Shown here: positions 1-7,616 of the stretch, piece after piece
Numbering within the stretch: the first letter of the stretch is position 1
Layout: each line of letters starts with the position of its first letter
Origin: an uncultured Pseudomonadota bacterium
Lineage (GTDB): Bacteria; Pseudomonadota; Gammaproteobacteria; Burkholderiales; Casimicrobiaceae
Direction of reading: 5' to 3'
Assembly (NCBI GenBank): GCA_937958295.1
Contig: CALFEY010000037.1
Span: 1-11,479 of the forward strand
Length of the DNA: 11,479 nucleotides
Made by a program: the position numbers and the translations under genes
The notes under the pieces: generated by a model
Databases searched by the model: none
Seen by the model: the letters and a program-made list of their open reading frames with translations, nothing else
What the model was told of the DNA's origin: nothing

Positions 1-543
1 ATCCTGGAAGAACCGCTTGGTGGCGGTGTCCGTGATGTACATGTACTCGGCGCCGAGCGTGCGCGTGTACGTTTCCTTGAGCGCCACCACGAGATCGCGC
101 AGCCGCATGCGCTGCGGGCCGGCCTTGTACGAGCCGACGTCGAACTCGGTATCCATGTCGGCCTCGGTGAAGCCGTAGGTGGCGAGGTCGAGGTCGGGGA
201 TGTACTCCGGGGCGTGCTGCTTCAGCGGATCGAGGTCGGCAGCGAGCATGCCGAGCGTGCGGTACTTGCTGATGAGGCGGAGCACCAGCACCTGCTTGTG
301 CATGGTGGTGGCGTCCACCATCGCGCCGTGCACGCGGCGATTGCGGGCGAGCTCCACGAACGACTCGATGACCGGCGTGTGCGCGACGTCCGCGGCGCCG
401 CCGCGGAGCTCGTCGAAGTACGCGCGCCAGTTCGCGTCCACGCTGCCCGGGTCGGCCAGGTAGCGTTCGTAGAGTTCCTCGATGAACGGCGCGTTGGAGC
501 CGAACAGAGTGCTGGTGCCTTCGAGTTCCTGCATCACGCCCAT
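1..543 (-). CDS. sucA: 2-oxoglutarate dehydrogenase E1 component, N-terminal part (runs off left edge)
   Basis: Only the first 181 codons are present; the family is usually about 930-950 residues. E1 is the thiamine-diphosphate-dependent decarboxylase of the cytoplasmic 2-oxoglutarate dehydrogenase complex, which makes succinyl-CoA with E2 (SucB) and E3 (Lpd). The protein starts MGVMQELEGTSTLFGSNAPF and continues with FIEELYERYLADPGSVDANW, the typical E1o N-terminal segment thought to contact E2. GAEYMYITD near the truncated end also fits the family. The thiamine-binding and catalytic domains lie outside the window. I chose the ATG at 543 because AGAGGTGA stands just upstream, with GAGG 7 bases from the start; the next in-frame ATG at 534 would be too far from it. 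It lies 76 bases after gltA on the same strand, so it probably belongs to the sdh-gltA transcript. sucB and lpd would be expected further left, by analogy with related clusters. Confidence 0.95.
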   Translation of the reverse strand, partial: MGVMQELEGTSTLFGSNAPFIEELYERYLADPGSVDANWRAYFDELRGGAADVAHTPVIESFVELARNRRVHGAMVDATTMHKQVLVLRLISKYRTLGMLAADLDPLKQHAPEYIPDLDLATYGFTEADMDTEFDVGSYKAGPQRMRLRDLVVALKETYTRTLGAEYMYITDTATKRFFQD

Positions 544-597
544 TGCGTCACCTCTTGGCTGTCTCGCCTATGCGTTCGCGCGTGCCGCGCGGGAGTT

Positions 598-619
598 GCC
601 TTTGCGCCGCCTTTGCGCC
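598..619. repeat. perfect tandem repeat, two copies of 11 bp, directly after gltA
   Basis: The 11-mer GCCTTTGCGCC (plus strand) occurs at 598-608 and again without a gap at 609-619. The second copy abuts the gltA stop codon at 620-622. Both copies lie in the 76-base gltA-sucA gap. Two copies could be a slippage duplication or a small RNA-level signal; no function can be assigned. Confidence 0.7.
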
Positions 620-1927
<1,308 letters not shown>

Positions 1928-1961
1928 GGGCGCGGGCTCCAGGATAGGCGGATCGGGGGGA

Positions 1962-1978
1962 CTCGCCGCGGGGGCGAG
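1962..1978 (-). other. small hairpin in the sdhE-gltA gap
   Basis: CTCGCC (1962-1967) and GGCGAG (1973-1978) can pair as a 6-bp GC-rich stem with a 5-base loop in the 55-base gap between sdhE and gltA. No T-run follows on the minus strand, so it does not look like an intrinsic terminator. It could be an RNA processing or stability element, or chance in GC-rich DNA. Confidence 0.3.
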
Positions 1979-1982
1979 GGGT

Positions 1983-2231
1983 TCAGGCAGCACGGAGCTG
2001 CTCGACGAGCGGGGCCAGGGACGCATCCGCCGGCTCCTCCCGGCCGGCGATCAGGTCCCACAGCTCGTTGTCGGGCAGCTCGAGCAACACATCGAGCAAG
2101 GCGATTTCGTGTTCGGTGATGGCGTCGCCGCGGCGCTCGAGAAAGCGGGACAGCACGAGGTCGTTCTCCAGCATGCCCCGCCGGCAGCGCCAGGCGATGC
2201 GCTTTCTGCGGTCGGGGGCGATGGCTTCCAT
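1983..2231 (-). CDS. sdhE: succinate dehydrogenase FAD assembly factor SdhE (DUF339 family)
   Basis: A small 82-residue cytoplasmic protein of the SdhE/Sdh5 family, which promotes covalent attachment of FAD to SdhA. The signature RGxxE motif is present as Arg18-Gly19-Met-Leu-Glu22 inside RRGMLENDL, and the rest (for example LLDVLLELPDNELWDLI) matches the small helical fold. Length is normal (E. coli about 88). The gene lies 18 bases after sdhB and 55 bases before gltA on the same strand, a common position in betaproteobacteria, which supports co-expression with the enzyme it matures. The ATG at 2231 is the natural start just after the sdhB stop. The end is unremarkable, with no sign of truncation. 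Confidence 0.93.
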   Translation of the reverse strand: MEAIAPDRRKRIAWRCRRGMLENDLVLSRFLERRGDAITEHEIALLDVLLELPDNELWDLIAGREEPADASLAPLVEQLRAA

Positions 2232-2249
2232 GACCGGCAGCGGCGCGCG

Positions 2250-2945
2250 CTACACGGCGCGCTTCACCATGATGTCCTTGATCTTGCCGATGGCGAGCGA
2301 AGGATTGAGGCTCTTCGGGCACACATCGACGCAATTCATGATCGTGTGACAGCGGAACAGGCGATAGGGATCCTCGAGATTGTCGAGGCGGCCCTCGATG
2401 TCCTGGTCGCGGCTGTCGGCGATGAAGCGGTAGGCCGCCAGGAGGCCGGCCGGTCCCACGAACTTGTCCGGGTTCCACCAGAACGACGGGCAGGACGTGC
2501 TGCAACAGGCGCACAGGATGCATTCGTACAGCCCGTCCAGTTCCTCGCGATCCTCGGGCGACTGCCGGCGCTCGCGCTCGGGCGGGGGCGTGTCGTTGAC
2601 GAGGTACGGCTTGATCGAGTGGTACTGCTTGAAGAACTGGCTCATGTCCACGATGAGGTCGCGGATCACGGGCAGGCCGGGCAGCGGCCGCAGCTCCACC
2701 GGCTCCTTCACGTCCTTGAGGTTCGTGATGCAGGCGAGGCCGTTCTTGCCGTTGATGTTCATGGCGTCGGACCCGCATACGCCCTCGCGGCAGCTGCGGC
2801 GGAAGGACAGCGAGTCGTCCTGTGCCTTGAGGCGCATGAGCGCGTCCAGGAGCATGCGATCCGTGGACTCGAGCGCCACGTCGTACTCCTGGTAGTACGG
2901 CTTGGCGTCCTTCTCCGGATCGTAGCGGTAAACGCGGAATTTCAT
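2250..2945 (-). CDS. sdhB: succinate dehydrogenase iron-sulfur subunit
   Basis: Carries electrons from FAD in SdhA to the quinone site at the membrane, using three Fe-S clusters. The product is 231 residues, close to the usual 230-240. [2Fe-2S] ligands are Cys52, Cys57, Asp60 and Cys72 in SCREGVCGSD...GLAC; an Asp at the third position also occurs in E. coli SdhB and is not a defect. By alignment with E. coli, the [4Fe-4S] cluster uses Cys142, Cys145, Cys148 and Cys209, and the [3Fe-4S] cluster uses Cys152, Cys199 and Cys205 (motifs CILCACCSTSCP and CHTIMNCVDVCPK). FWWNPDKFVGPAGL is the conserved quinone-proximal segment. The ATG at 2945 is 2 bases after the sdhA stop, so translation is probably coupled. 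An upstream open extension inside sdhA is not part of the protein. Confidence 0.98.
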   Translation of the reverse strand: MKFRVYRYDPEKDAKPYYQEYDVALESTDRMLLDALMRLKAQDDSLSFRRSCREGVCGSDAMNINGKNGLACITNLKDVKEPVELRPLPGLPVIRDLIVDMSQFFKQYHSIKPYLVNDTPPPERERRQSPEDREELDGLYECILCACCSTSCPSFWWNPDKFVGPAGLLAAYRFIADSRDQDIEGRLDNLEDPYRLFRCHTIMNCVDVCPKSLNPSLAIGKIKDIMVKRAV

Positions 2946-2947
2946 GG

Positions 2948-4723
2948 TCAGTAGGTTCTCGCCTTCGGCGGGAAGGCTTCCACCGAGAGGGGCTTTAGGT
3001 TGACCGGCTTGTAGTCGAGGCGGTTGCCCTCGCTGTACCAGAGAGTGTGCTTCAGCCAGTTGGCGTCGTCGCGCTCGGGATAGTCGCTGCGCGCCTGGGC
3101 GCCGCGCGACTCGCGCCGGGCCTCGGCCGACACGATGGTGGCCCTGGCGGTCTCGATCAGATTGTCGAGCTCCAGCGCCTCCACCCGGGCCGTGTTGAAG
3201 ACCTTGCTGCGATCCTTGATGGCCGTGCGTGCGACCCGCCCGGCGAGCTCGTCGATCTTGCGCACGCCCTCGGACAGGAGCTCCTGATTGCGGAACACGC
3301 CGCAATGCCCCTGCATCGTGCGGCGGATCGCGTGGCCGACATCGGGCACCGACTCGCCGGATGTCGCGCCGTCCAGCCGCGCGAGGCGGGCGCGGGAGTA
3401 GTCGCCGGTGTCGCGAGGAAGGTCGCGGTGCCCCTGCGCGGGAAAGTTCTGTTCCACGATGTGATTGCCCGACGCGCGACCGAACACGAGGAGGTCGAGC
3501 AGCGAGTTGGTGCCGAGGCGGTTGGCGCCATGCACCGACACGCAGGCGCACTCACCCACGGCGTAGAGGCCCTGGACGATCGAGTTGGGGTCGCCGTTCT
3601 TCGGCGCCACCACCTGGCCGTGGATGTTGGTGGGGATCCCACCCATCTGGTAGTGGATGGTGGGCACCACCGGGATCGGCTCCTTGATCGGGTCGACGTT
3701 CGCGAACTTGAGCGCGATCTCGCGGATCGACGGCAGCCGCTTCATGATCACGTCGGGCCCGAGATGGTCGAGCTTGAGCAGGACGTGATCCTGGTCGGGC
3801 CCGGCGCCGCGGCCTTCCTTGATCTCCTGATCCATCGAGCGCGACACCACGTCGCGAGACGCGAGGTCCTTGAGATTGGGGGCGTAGCGCTCCATGAAGC
3901 GCTCGCCCTTGGAGTTGAGCAGGATGCCGCCCTCCCCGCGCACGCCTTCGGTGATGAGCACGCCTGCGCCTGCCACTCCCGTGGGATGGAATTGCCAGAA
4001 CTCCATGTCCTCCAGCGGAATGCCGGCGCGCGCCGCCATGCCGAGGCCGTCGCCGGTATTGATGAAGGCATTGGTGGAGGCCGCGAATATGCGCCCCGCC
4101 CCGCCCGTGGCGAGCACCGTGACCTTGGCCTGCAGGATCCAGACTTCGCCGGTCTCCATTTCGTAGGCCACCACGCCCACGACGTCGCCGTCGGCGTTGC
4201 GCACGAGGTCGAGCGCCATCCACTCCACGAAGAACTGGGTGCGGGCGCGGACGTTGCGCTGGTAGAGGGTGTGGAGCATCGCGTGCCCCGTACGGTCGGC
4301 CGCCGCGCACGCGCGCTGGACGGGCTTCTCGCCGAAGTTCGCGGAGTGGCCGCCGAAGGGCCGCTGGTAGATCGTGCCGTCGGCGTTGCGATCGAACGGC
4401 ATGCCGAAGTGCTCGAGCTCGTACACGACCTTGGGGGCCATGCGGCACATGTACTCGATGGCATCCTGGTCACCCAGCCAGTCCGACCCCTTGATGGTGT
4501 CGTACATGTGCCAGAGCCAGTTGTCCTCGGACATGTTGCCGAGCGAGGCGCCGATGCCGCCCTGCGCTGCGACCGTGTGCGAGCGCGTGGGGAAGACCTT
4601 GGACAGCACGGCCACGGACAGCCCGGCTTCAGCGAGCTGGAGGGAGGCGCGCATGCCGGCACCGCCCGCGCCCACGATGACGGCGTCGAATTTGCGGATG
4701 GGGAGGGATGTTGCCGGGTTCAT
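2948..4723 (-). CDS. sdhA: succinate dehydrogenase flavoprotein subunit
   Basis: Oxidises succinate to fumarate on the cytoplasmic face of the membrane complex. The 591-residue product matches the family (about 588-600). The dinucleotide-binding motif is GAGGAG at residues 18-23. His49 in RSHTVAAQGG is the covalent FAD attachment residue. Active-site residues by alignment with E. coli SdhA: His246 in FHPTG, Arg290 in ASRDVVSR (proton shuttle), His357 in HYQMGG and Arg402 in HGANRLGTNSLLDLLVFGR. The C-terminal helical domain ends in the conserved DYKPVNLKPL region. The ATG at 4723 overlaps the sdhD stop by 4 bases (ATGA), and sdhB follows after 2 bases. The motifs favour SDH over fumarate reductase, as does the presence of SdhC/SdhD anchors of SDH type. 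Confidence 0.98.
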   Translation of the reverse strand: MNPATSLPIRKFDAVIVGAGGAGMRASLQLAEAGLSVAVLSKVFPTRSHTVAAQGGIGASLGNMSEDNWLWHMYDTIKGSDWLGDQDAIEYMCRMAPKVVYELEHFGMPFDRNADGTIYQRPFGGHSANFGEKPVQRACAAADRTGHAMLHTLYQRNVRARTQFFVEWMALDLVRNADGDVVGVVAYEMETGEVWILQAKVTVLATGGAGRIFAASTNAFINTGDGLGMAARAGIPLEDMEFWQFHPTGVAGAGVLITEGVRGEGGILLNSKGERFMERYAPNLKDLASRDVVSRSMDQEIKEGRGAGPDQDHVLLKLDHLGPDVIMKRLPSIREIALKFANVDPIKEPIPVVPTIHYQMGGIPTNIHGQVVAPKNGDPNSIVQGLYAVGECACVSVHGANRLGTNSLLDLLVFGRASGNHIVEQNFPAQGHRDLPRDTGDYSRARLARLDGATSGESVPDVGHAIRRTMQGHCGVFRNQELLSEGVRKIDELAGRVARTAIKDRSKVFNTARVEALELDNLIETARATIVSAEARRESRGAQARSDYPERDDANWLKHTLWYSEGNRLDYKPVNLKPLSVEAFPPKARTY

Positions 4724-5070
4724 GACCACAATACCTGGATGGTCCAGCCGGCGTAAGCCACGAGGACCGCGACCACCACGACCTGGAAGGTGAGGCGCAG
4801 ACCCACGGGCTTCAAGTAGTCCATGGCGATGTTGCGCACGCCGACCCACGCGTGCCAGAGCAGCGCGAGCATGAAGACGAACGTGGCGATGCGGAACAAC
4901 CCGCTTGCGAACGTGGCTTTCCACGAGGCGTAGTCGAGACCGCCGAACCACAGGAGCAGGGACAGGATGAGGACGGTGTACGCCGCCATCACCACGGCGC
5001 TCACCCGCTGCACCAGCCAGTCGCGCCACCCATAGTGCGCGCCGACGACCACCCGGTTGCCGGTCACCAT
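4720..5070 (-). CDS. sdhD: succinate dehydrogenase membrane anchor subunit SdhD
   Basis: A 116-residue hydrophobic subunit that, with SdhC, anchors SdhAB, binds heme b and forms the ubiquinone site. Three membrane segments are visible at about residues 21-42, 57-79 and 93-113. His73 in LLWHAWVGVRN is the likely axial heme ligand (E. coli His71) and Tyr85 in MDYLKP matches the quinone-site tyrosine (E. coli Tyr83). The ATG at 5070 overlaps the end of sdhC by 7 bases and the stop overlaps the sdhA start by 4, so the three frames are probably translationally coupled. Sequence outside the heme and quinone motifs is poorly conserved, as is normal for this subunit. Confidence 0.94.
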   Translation of the reverse strand: MVTGNRVVVGAHYGWRDWLVQRVSAVVMAAYTVLILSLLLWFGGLDYASWKATFASGLFRIATFVFMLALLWHAWVGVRNIAMDYLKPVGLRLTFQVVVVAVLVAYAGWTIQVLWS

Positions 5071-5462
5071 AGCCGGATCGCCACGGCGAGGGTGACGAGG
5101 AGAGAGAGCACGAGCGTGACCGCGGCGGAGGTGCGCGCCGCCTTGAGCGTCATTCCAATGTGCAGGTCCATCACGAGGTGGCGCAGGCCGGCGATGAAGT
5201 GATGCAGGTAGGCCCAGGCCAGCACGAGCAAGACGAGCTTGGCGAACGGATGCGCCAGCGCGGCGCGCACCGCGTCCCAGCCTTGCGGCGAGGCGAGCGC
5301 CCGCTGCGTTATCCACAGGACGAACGGGATCCCCACGAGAAAGAGCACCGCGCCCGAGATGCGATGCAGGATGGAGACAATGGCCGGCAGCGGCTGCCGG
5401 ATGGACAACAGATCGAGATAGACCGGGCGTGGCTTCGCGACGGGACGGTCCAGGGCAGCCAT
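5064..5462 (-). CDS. sdhC: succinate dehydrogenase cytochrome b556 subunit SdhC
   Basis: The 132-residue larger anchor subunit of succinate dehydrogenase. The conserved N-terminal block RPVYLDLLSIRQPLPAIVSI is followed by LHRISG; Ser30 and Arg34 match the E. coli quinone-site residues Ser27 and Arg31. His88 in HHFIAGLRHLVMD is the likely heme ligand (E. coli His84), seven residues before the second conserved His95. Membrane segments lie at about 32-53, 71-92 and 110-131. It is the first gene of the sdhCDAB-sdhE-gltA-sucA run. I chose the ATG at 5462 because it gives the usual N-terminus (MAALDRPVAK, then RPVYLDL). An upstream in-frame start at 5522 adds a basic extension unlike the family and would eat into the leader. 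The ribosome-binding signal (AGGA, 11 bases upstream) is only moderate. Confidence 0.95.
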   Translation of the reverse strand: MAALDRPVAKPRPVYLDLLSIRQPLPAIVSILHRISGAVLFLVGIPFVLWITQRALASPQGWDAVRAALAHPFAKLVLLVLAWAYLHHFIAGLRHLVMDLHIGMTLKAARTSAAVTLVLSLLVTLAVAIRLW

Positions 5463-5533
5463 CGTGGGTGGAATCCTAAGAAAACGACGACGCCGGGCGA
5501 CAAATCTCGCCGGCGCGGTCAAACAGTGGTTTT

Positions 5534-5546
5534 TGTGCGCAGCACA
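5534..5546. repeat. short inverted repeat at the predicted sdhC transcription start
   Basis: TGTGC (5534-5538) and GCACA (5542-5546) form 5-bp arms around GCA. The element lies just downstream of the sdhC -10 box and covers the expected start point near 5542. It could be a repressor site or the first stem of the leader RNA. The arms are short, so chance is also possible. Confidence 0.3.
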
Positions 5547-5548
5547 TA

Positions 5549-5578
5549 ATTATAGCGCCGCCTGTGCGACGCTTCCAA
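5549..5578 (-). promoter_or_regulatory. predicted sigma70-type promoter of sdhCDAB-sdhE-gltA
   Basis: Reading the minus strand, TTGGAA (5578-5573, 4 of 6 matches to the -35 consensus) is followed after 18 bp by a perfect TATAAT (5554-5549). Transcription should begin near 5542, giving a leader of about 80 bases before the sdhC start at 5462. It lies between the gntR stop and sdhC, so the sdh genes need not depend on read-through from gntR. The spacing and perfect -10 make this a good but untested call. Confidence 0.6.
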
Positions 5579-5610
5579 GGCAACGCTTACTCGCGGGGGG
5601 CCGGACCCAC

Positions 5611-6348
5611 CTAAAGAAGCTCGTTGAGGTAGTGGAAATCCTTCGTCACGCACAGTCCGCGACGCACCTCCACGGGGCGATCGCCGTAGGTGAGCGTGAG
5701 CCGATCCACCGCCAGCAAGGGCCCGCCTTCGATGGTGCCGAGGATCTGCGCCGTGGCGGCATCGGCGGCCACGGCCCGGATGCGCTCCTGTGCCTTCAGC
5801 ATGCGCACGCCGAACTCGCTCTCGAAGAAGCTGTACATCGAGCCGCGATACAGGTCGTAGCGGGCCTTGGTGAGCCCGCGGAACAGGGCCGCCGGCAGGG
5901 TGATCTCGTCGAGGACTACGGGCGCGCCGTCGTAATCGAGCACGCGACGGAGCACGATCACGCCCTCGCCCGCCTTCAGCGCCAACAGTCGCGCGACGTC
6001 GGCCGCGGGCTTGCCCCGCTTCACGTCGAGGAGACGGCTGACGGGGGCGACCTCGCCGCCCTCGTTGCGGCGGATGCGCAAGAAGCGGAAGAGCGAGGTG
6101 CGCTCTTCCGTGTGGGTGGCCACGAACGTCCCCTTTCCCTGCCGGCGCACGACGAGATTGTCGGCGGCAAGCGCGTCGATGGCCTTGCGCACCGTGCCTT
6201 GCGACACCTCGAAGCGGCGGGCGAGGTCGATCTCCGACGGAATCGCCTCGCCCGGACGCCACTCGCGCGCCTCGAGGCTGTGCTCCAGCAGGGCCTTGAT
6301 CTGCAGATACAACGGGGCGAACGAGGGGGTGGCGGGAAGCGTGGTCAC
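5611..6348 (-). CDS. GntR family transcriptional regulator, HutC subfamily (wHTH plus UTRA)
   Basis: A 245-residue DNA-binding regulator. The N-terminal winged helix-turn-helix spans about residues 10-78: PLYLQIKALLE opens it, the helix-turn-helix is IPSEIDLARRFEVSQGTVRK and the wing is RRQGKGTFV. A UTRA effector-binding domain fills about 95-240 (RVLDYDGAPVVLDEITLP, YDLYRGSMYSFFESEFGVR). UTRA domains bind small molecules; the ligand here is unknown, and a cycle intermediate is a reasonable guess. The start is GTG at 6348. An in-frame stop lies three codons upstream (TAA at 6357-6355), and the nearest ATG (6355) is in another frame. The gene is divergent from mdh and on the same strand as sdhCDAB, 148 bases upstream of sdhC. 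A perfect palindrome between it and mdh is its likely binding site, so control of mdh and autoregulation are likely. I do not recognise a secure gene symbol. Confidence 0.9.
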   Translation of the reverse strand: MTTLPATPSFAPLYLQIKALLEHSLEAREWRPGEAIPSEIDLARRFEVSQGTVRKAIDALAADNLVVRRQGKGTFVATHTEERTSLFRFLRIRRNEGGEVAPVSRLLDVKRGKPAADVARLLALKAGEGVIVLRRVLDYDGAPVVLDEITLPAALFRGLTKARYDLYRGSMYSFFESEFGVRMLKAQERIRAVAADAATAQILGTIEGGPLLAVDRLTLTYGDRPVEVRRGLCVTKDFHYLNELL

Positions 6349-6353
6349 GGGGC

Positions 6354-6383
6354 ATTATCCCGCCTCGTCGAGGCCAGTGTCTA
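6354..6383 (-). promoter_or_regulatory. possible gntR promoter, leaderless transcript
   Basis: On the minus strand TAGACA (6383-6378, 5 of 6) and GATAAT (6359-6354, 5 of 6) are separated by 18 bp. Only five bases separate the -10 box from the GTG start at 6348, so an RNA made here would begin at or almost at the start codon. This is inference; another promoter overlapping the palindrome could be used instead. Confidence 0.4.
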
Positions 6384-6390
6384 ACTCCTG

Positions 6391-6416
6391 TCTTATGTCT
6401 TATATAAGACATAAGA
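6391..6416. promoter_or_regulatory. perfect 26-bp palindrome, candidate operator of the GntR regulator
   Basis: The half TCTTATGTCTTAT (6391-6403) is followed directly by its exact reverse complement (6404-6416). Inside it, TCTTAT occurs twice at a 7-base step (6391 and 6398), mirrored by ATAAGA at 6404 and 6411, so there are four half-sites. The core GTCTTATATAAGAC has the GT...TA...AC shape typical of HutC-type GntR operators. It is AT-rich in a GC-rich region and lies in the divergent gntR-mdh gap, 7 bp from the proposed gntR -35 box and 5 bp from the mdh -35 box. The palindrome is directly seen; binding by the adjacent regulator is inference. No other copy was seen in the window, including upstream of sdhC. 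Confidence 0.8.
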
Positions 6417-6421
6417 GCTGA

Positions 6422-6451
6422 TTGACACGCCCACCCACAAGCTCCTACAAT
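6422..6451 (+). promoter_or_regulatory. predicted sigma70-type promoter of mdh
   Basis: A perfect -35 box TTGACA (6422-6427) is followed after 18 bp by TACAAT (6446-6451, 5 of 6). Transcription should start near 6458, leaving a leader of about 147 bases before mdh. The palindromic operator ends 5 bp upstream of the -35 box. The leader contains no obvious small gene; it has a weak stem (CGCCG, TTTG, CGGCG) that I could not link to any riboswitch class. Confidence 0.7.
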
Positions 6452-6604
6452 TGCGGCATCGCAGTCGGCTGGCCCCAGCGCCTTTTCCGCCCTCTTGCCG
6501 CTTGAGTCTCGAACGGACCGTCCCCGGACGCCGTTTGCGGCGCCGCACAAGGGAAACGCGCCAGCCGCCTGCGCGCCCCCGCCACCCTCTCCGGAGCCTC
6601 ATCC

Positions 6605-7591
6605 ATGAAAGCACCCGTCCGCGTCGCCGTTACCGGTGCCGCCGGCCAGATCGGCTACGCCCTCCTCTTCCGCATCGCCGCCGGTGAAATGCTCGGCCGC
6701 GACCAGCCGGTCATCCTGCAGCTGCTCGAGCTGCCGGTCGACAAGGCCCAAGCGGCCCTCAACGGCGTGATGATGGAGCTGGAGGACTGCGCGTTCCCGC
6801 TGCTCGCCGGCATGATCGGCACGAGCGACCCCAAGGTGGCCTTCAAGGACGCCGACTACGCCCTGCTCGTGGGCGCCCGTCCGCGCGGTCCCGGCATGGA
6901 GCGCAAGGACCTCCTCATGGAGAACGCCAAGATCTTCATCGAACAGGGCAAGGCGCTCGATGCCGTGGCGTCACGCAACGTGAAGGTGCTGGTGGTGGGC
7001 AATCCGGCCAACACCAACGCCTACATCGCGATGAAGTCGGCACCGTCGCTGCCCAAGAAGAACTTCACGGCCATGATGCGCCTCGACCACAACCGCGCGC
7101 TGTCGCAGCTCGCCGCCAAGGCCAAAGTTGCCGTGGGGGATATCGACAAGCTCGTGGTGTGGGGCAACCATTCGCCCACAATGTATCCCGACTACCGCTT
7201 CGCCACCGCCGGCAGCCGCAGTGTCAAGGCGCTGATCGACGACGAAGCCTGGAACCGCACGCAGTTCATGCCCAAGGTGGGCAAGCGCGGCGCCGCGATC
7301 ATCGAGGCCCGCGGCCTGTCGTCGGCGGCCTCGGCCGCTAACGCGGCCATCGACCACATGCGCGACTGGGTGCTCGGCAGCAACGGCAAGTGGGTCACGA
7401 TGGGGATCCCGTCGGATGGCAGCTACGGCATCCCCCTCGACTATCTGTACGGCGTGGCGGTGACCACCGCCAACGGCGAGTACACGCGGGTGCCCGACCT
7501 GCCCATCGACGACTTCTCGCGGGAGAAGATGAACGCCACCCTGAAGGAGCTCGAGGAGGAGCGCGCCGGCGTGTCCTCGCTCCTGGGCTAG
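6605..7591 (+). CDS. mdh: malate dehydrogenase (NAD-dependent, cytosolic-like type 2)
   Basis: Interconverts malate and oxaloacetate with NAD in the cytoplasm, regenerating the acceptor for GltA. The 328-residue product has the usual length. The nucleotide-binding glycine motif is TGAAGQIGYALLFRIA (Gly11 to Gly17). Substrate-binding arginines are Arg94 and Arg100 in the mobile loop ARPRGPGMERKDLL and Arg164 in LDHNRA. The catalytic pair is Asp161 and His189 (VWGNHSPTMYPD). These motifs mark the type-2 Mdh found in many betaproteobacteria and actinobacteria, rather than the E. coli type; they also separate it from lactate dehydrogenase. The ATG at 6605 has GGAG 8 bases upstream. The gene opens the plus-strand arm under a strong promoter, next to the candidate GntR operator. 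The CitE-like gene starts 25 bases after its stop. Confidence 0.97.
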   Translation: MKAPVRVAVTGAAGQIGYALLFRIAAGEMLGRDQPVILQLLELPVDKAQAALNGVMMELEDCAFPLLAGMIGTSDPKVAFKDADYALLVGARPRGPGMERKDLLMENAKIFIEQGKALDAVASRNVKVLVVGNPANTNAYIAMKSAPSLPKKNFTAMMRLDHNRALSQLAAKAKVAVGDIDKLVVWGNHSPTMYPDYRFATAGSRSVKALIDDEAWNRTQFMPKVGKRGAAIIEARGLSSAASAANAAIDHMRDWVLGSNGKWVTMGIPSDGSYGIPLDYLYGVAVTTANGEYTRVPDLPIDDFSREKMNATLKELEEERAGVSSLLG

Positions 7592-7616
7592 ACGGGCGCC
7601 CGCCCGCGCATCGCCC

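Noticed and set aside
1928..2026. Upstream extension of gltA to a start at 2026
   Set aside because: The added 33 residues are Pro/Ser/Ala-rich, unlike citrate synthase N-termini, and overlap sdhE. The ATG at 1927 has a ribosome-binding site and gives the family start.
2948..4723. Fumarate reductase flavoprotein instead of SdhA
   Set aside because: The neighbours are SDH-type heme-binding SdhC and SdhD anchors, SdhE and GltA, and the sequence motifs match SdhA.
3047..4756. Long open frame (569 codons) antisense to sdhA
   Set aside because: Its product is rich in His, Arg, Gly, Val and Ala, as expected when a GC-rich gene is read backwards, and shows no family motif. sdhA on the other strand has complete catalytic motifs throughout.
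5463..5522. Upstream extension of sdhC to a start at 5522
   Set aside because: It adds 20 mostly basic residues not found in SdhC and would leave almost no leader after the predicted transcription start.
5519..6355. ATG at 6355 as the start of the regulator
   Set aside because: It is in a different frame and leads to an Arg/Pro/Gly-rich product. The GTG at 6348 opens the frame with the GntR helix-turn-helix and UTRA motifs.
7593..7602. Palindrome CGGGCGCCCG just after the mdh stop as a terminator
   Set aside because: It is a 10-bp self-complementary GC run with no loop to speak of and no T-run, and the next gene follows after 25 bases on the same strand. It is expected by chance in DNA this rich in G+C.
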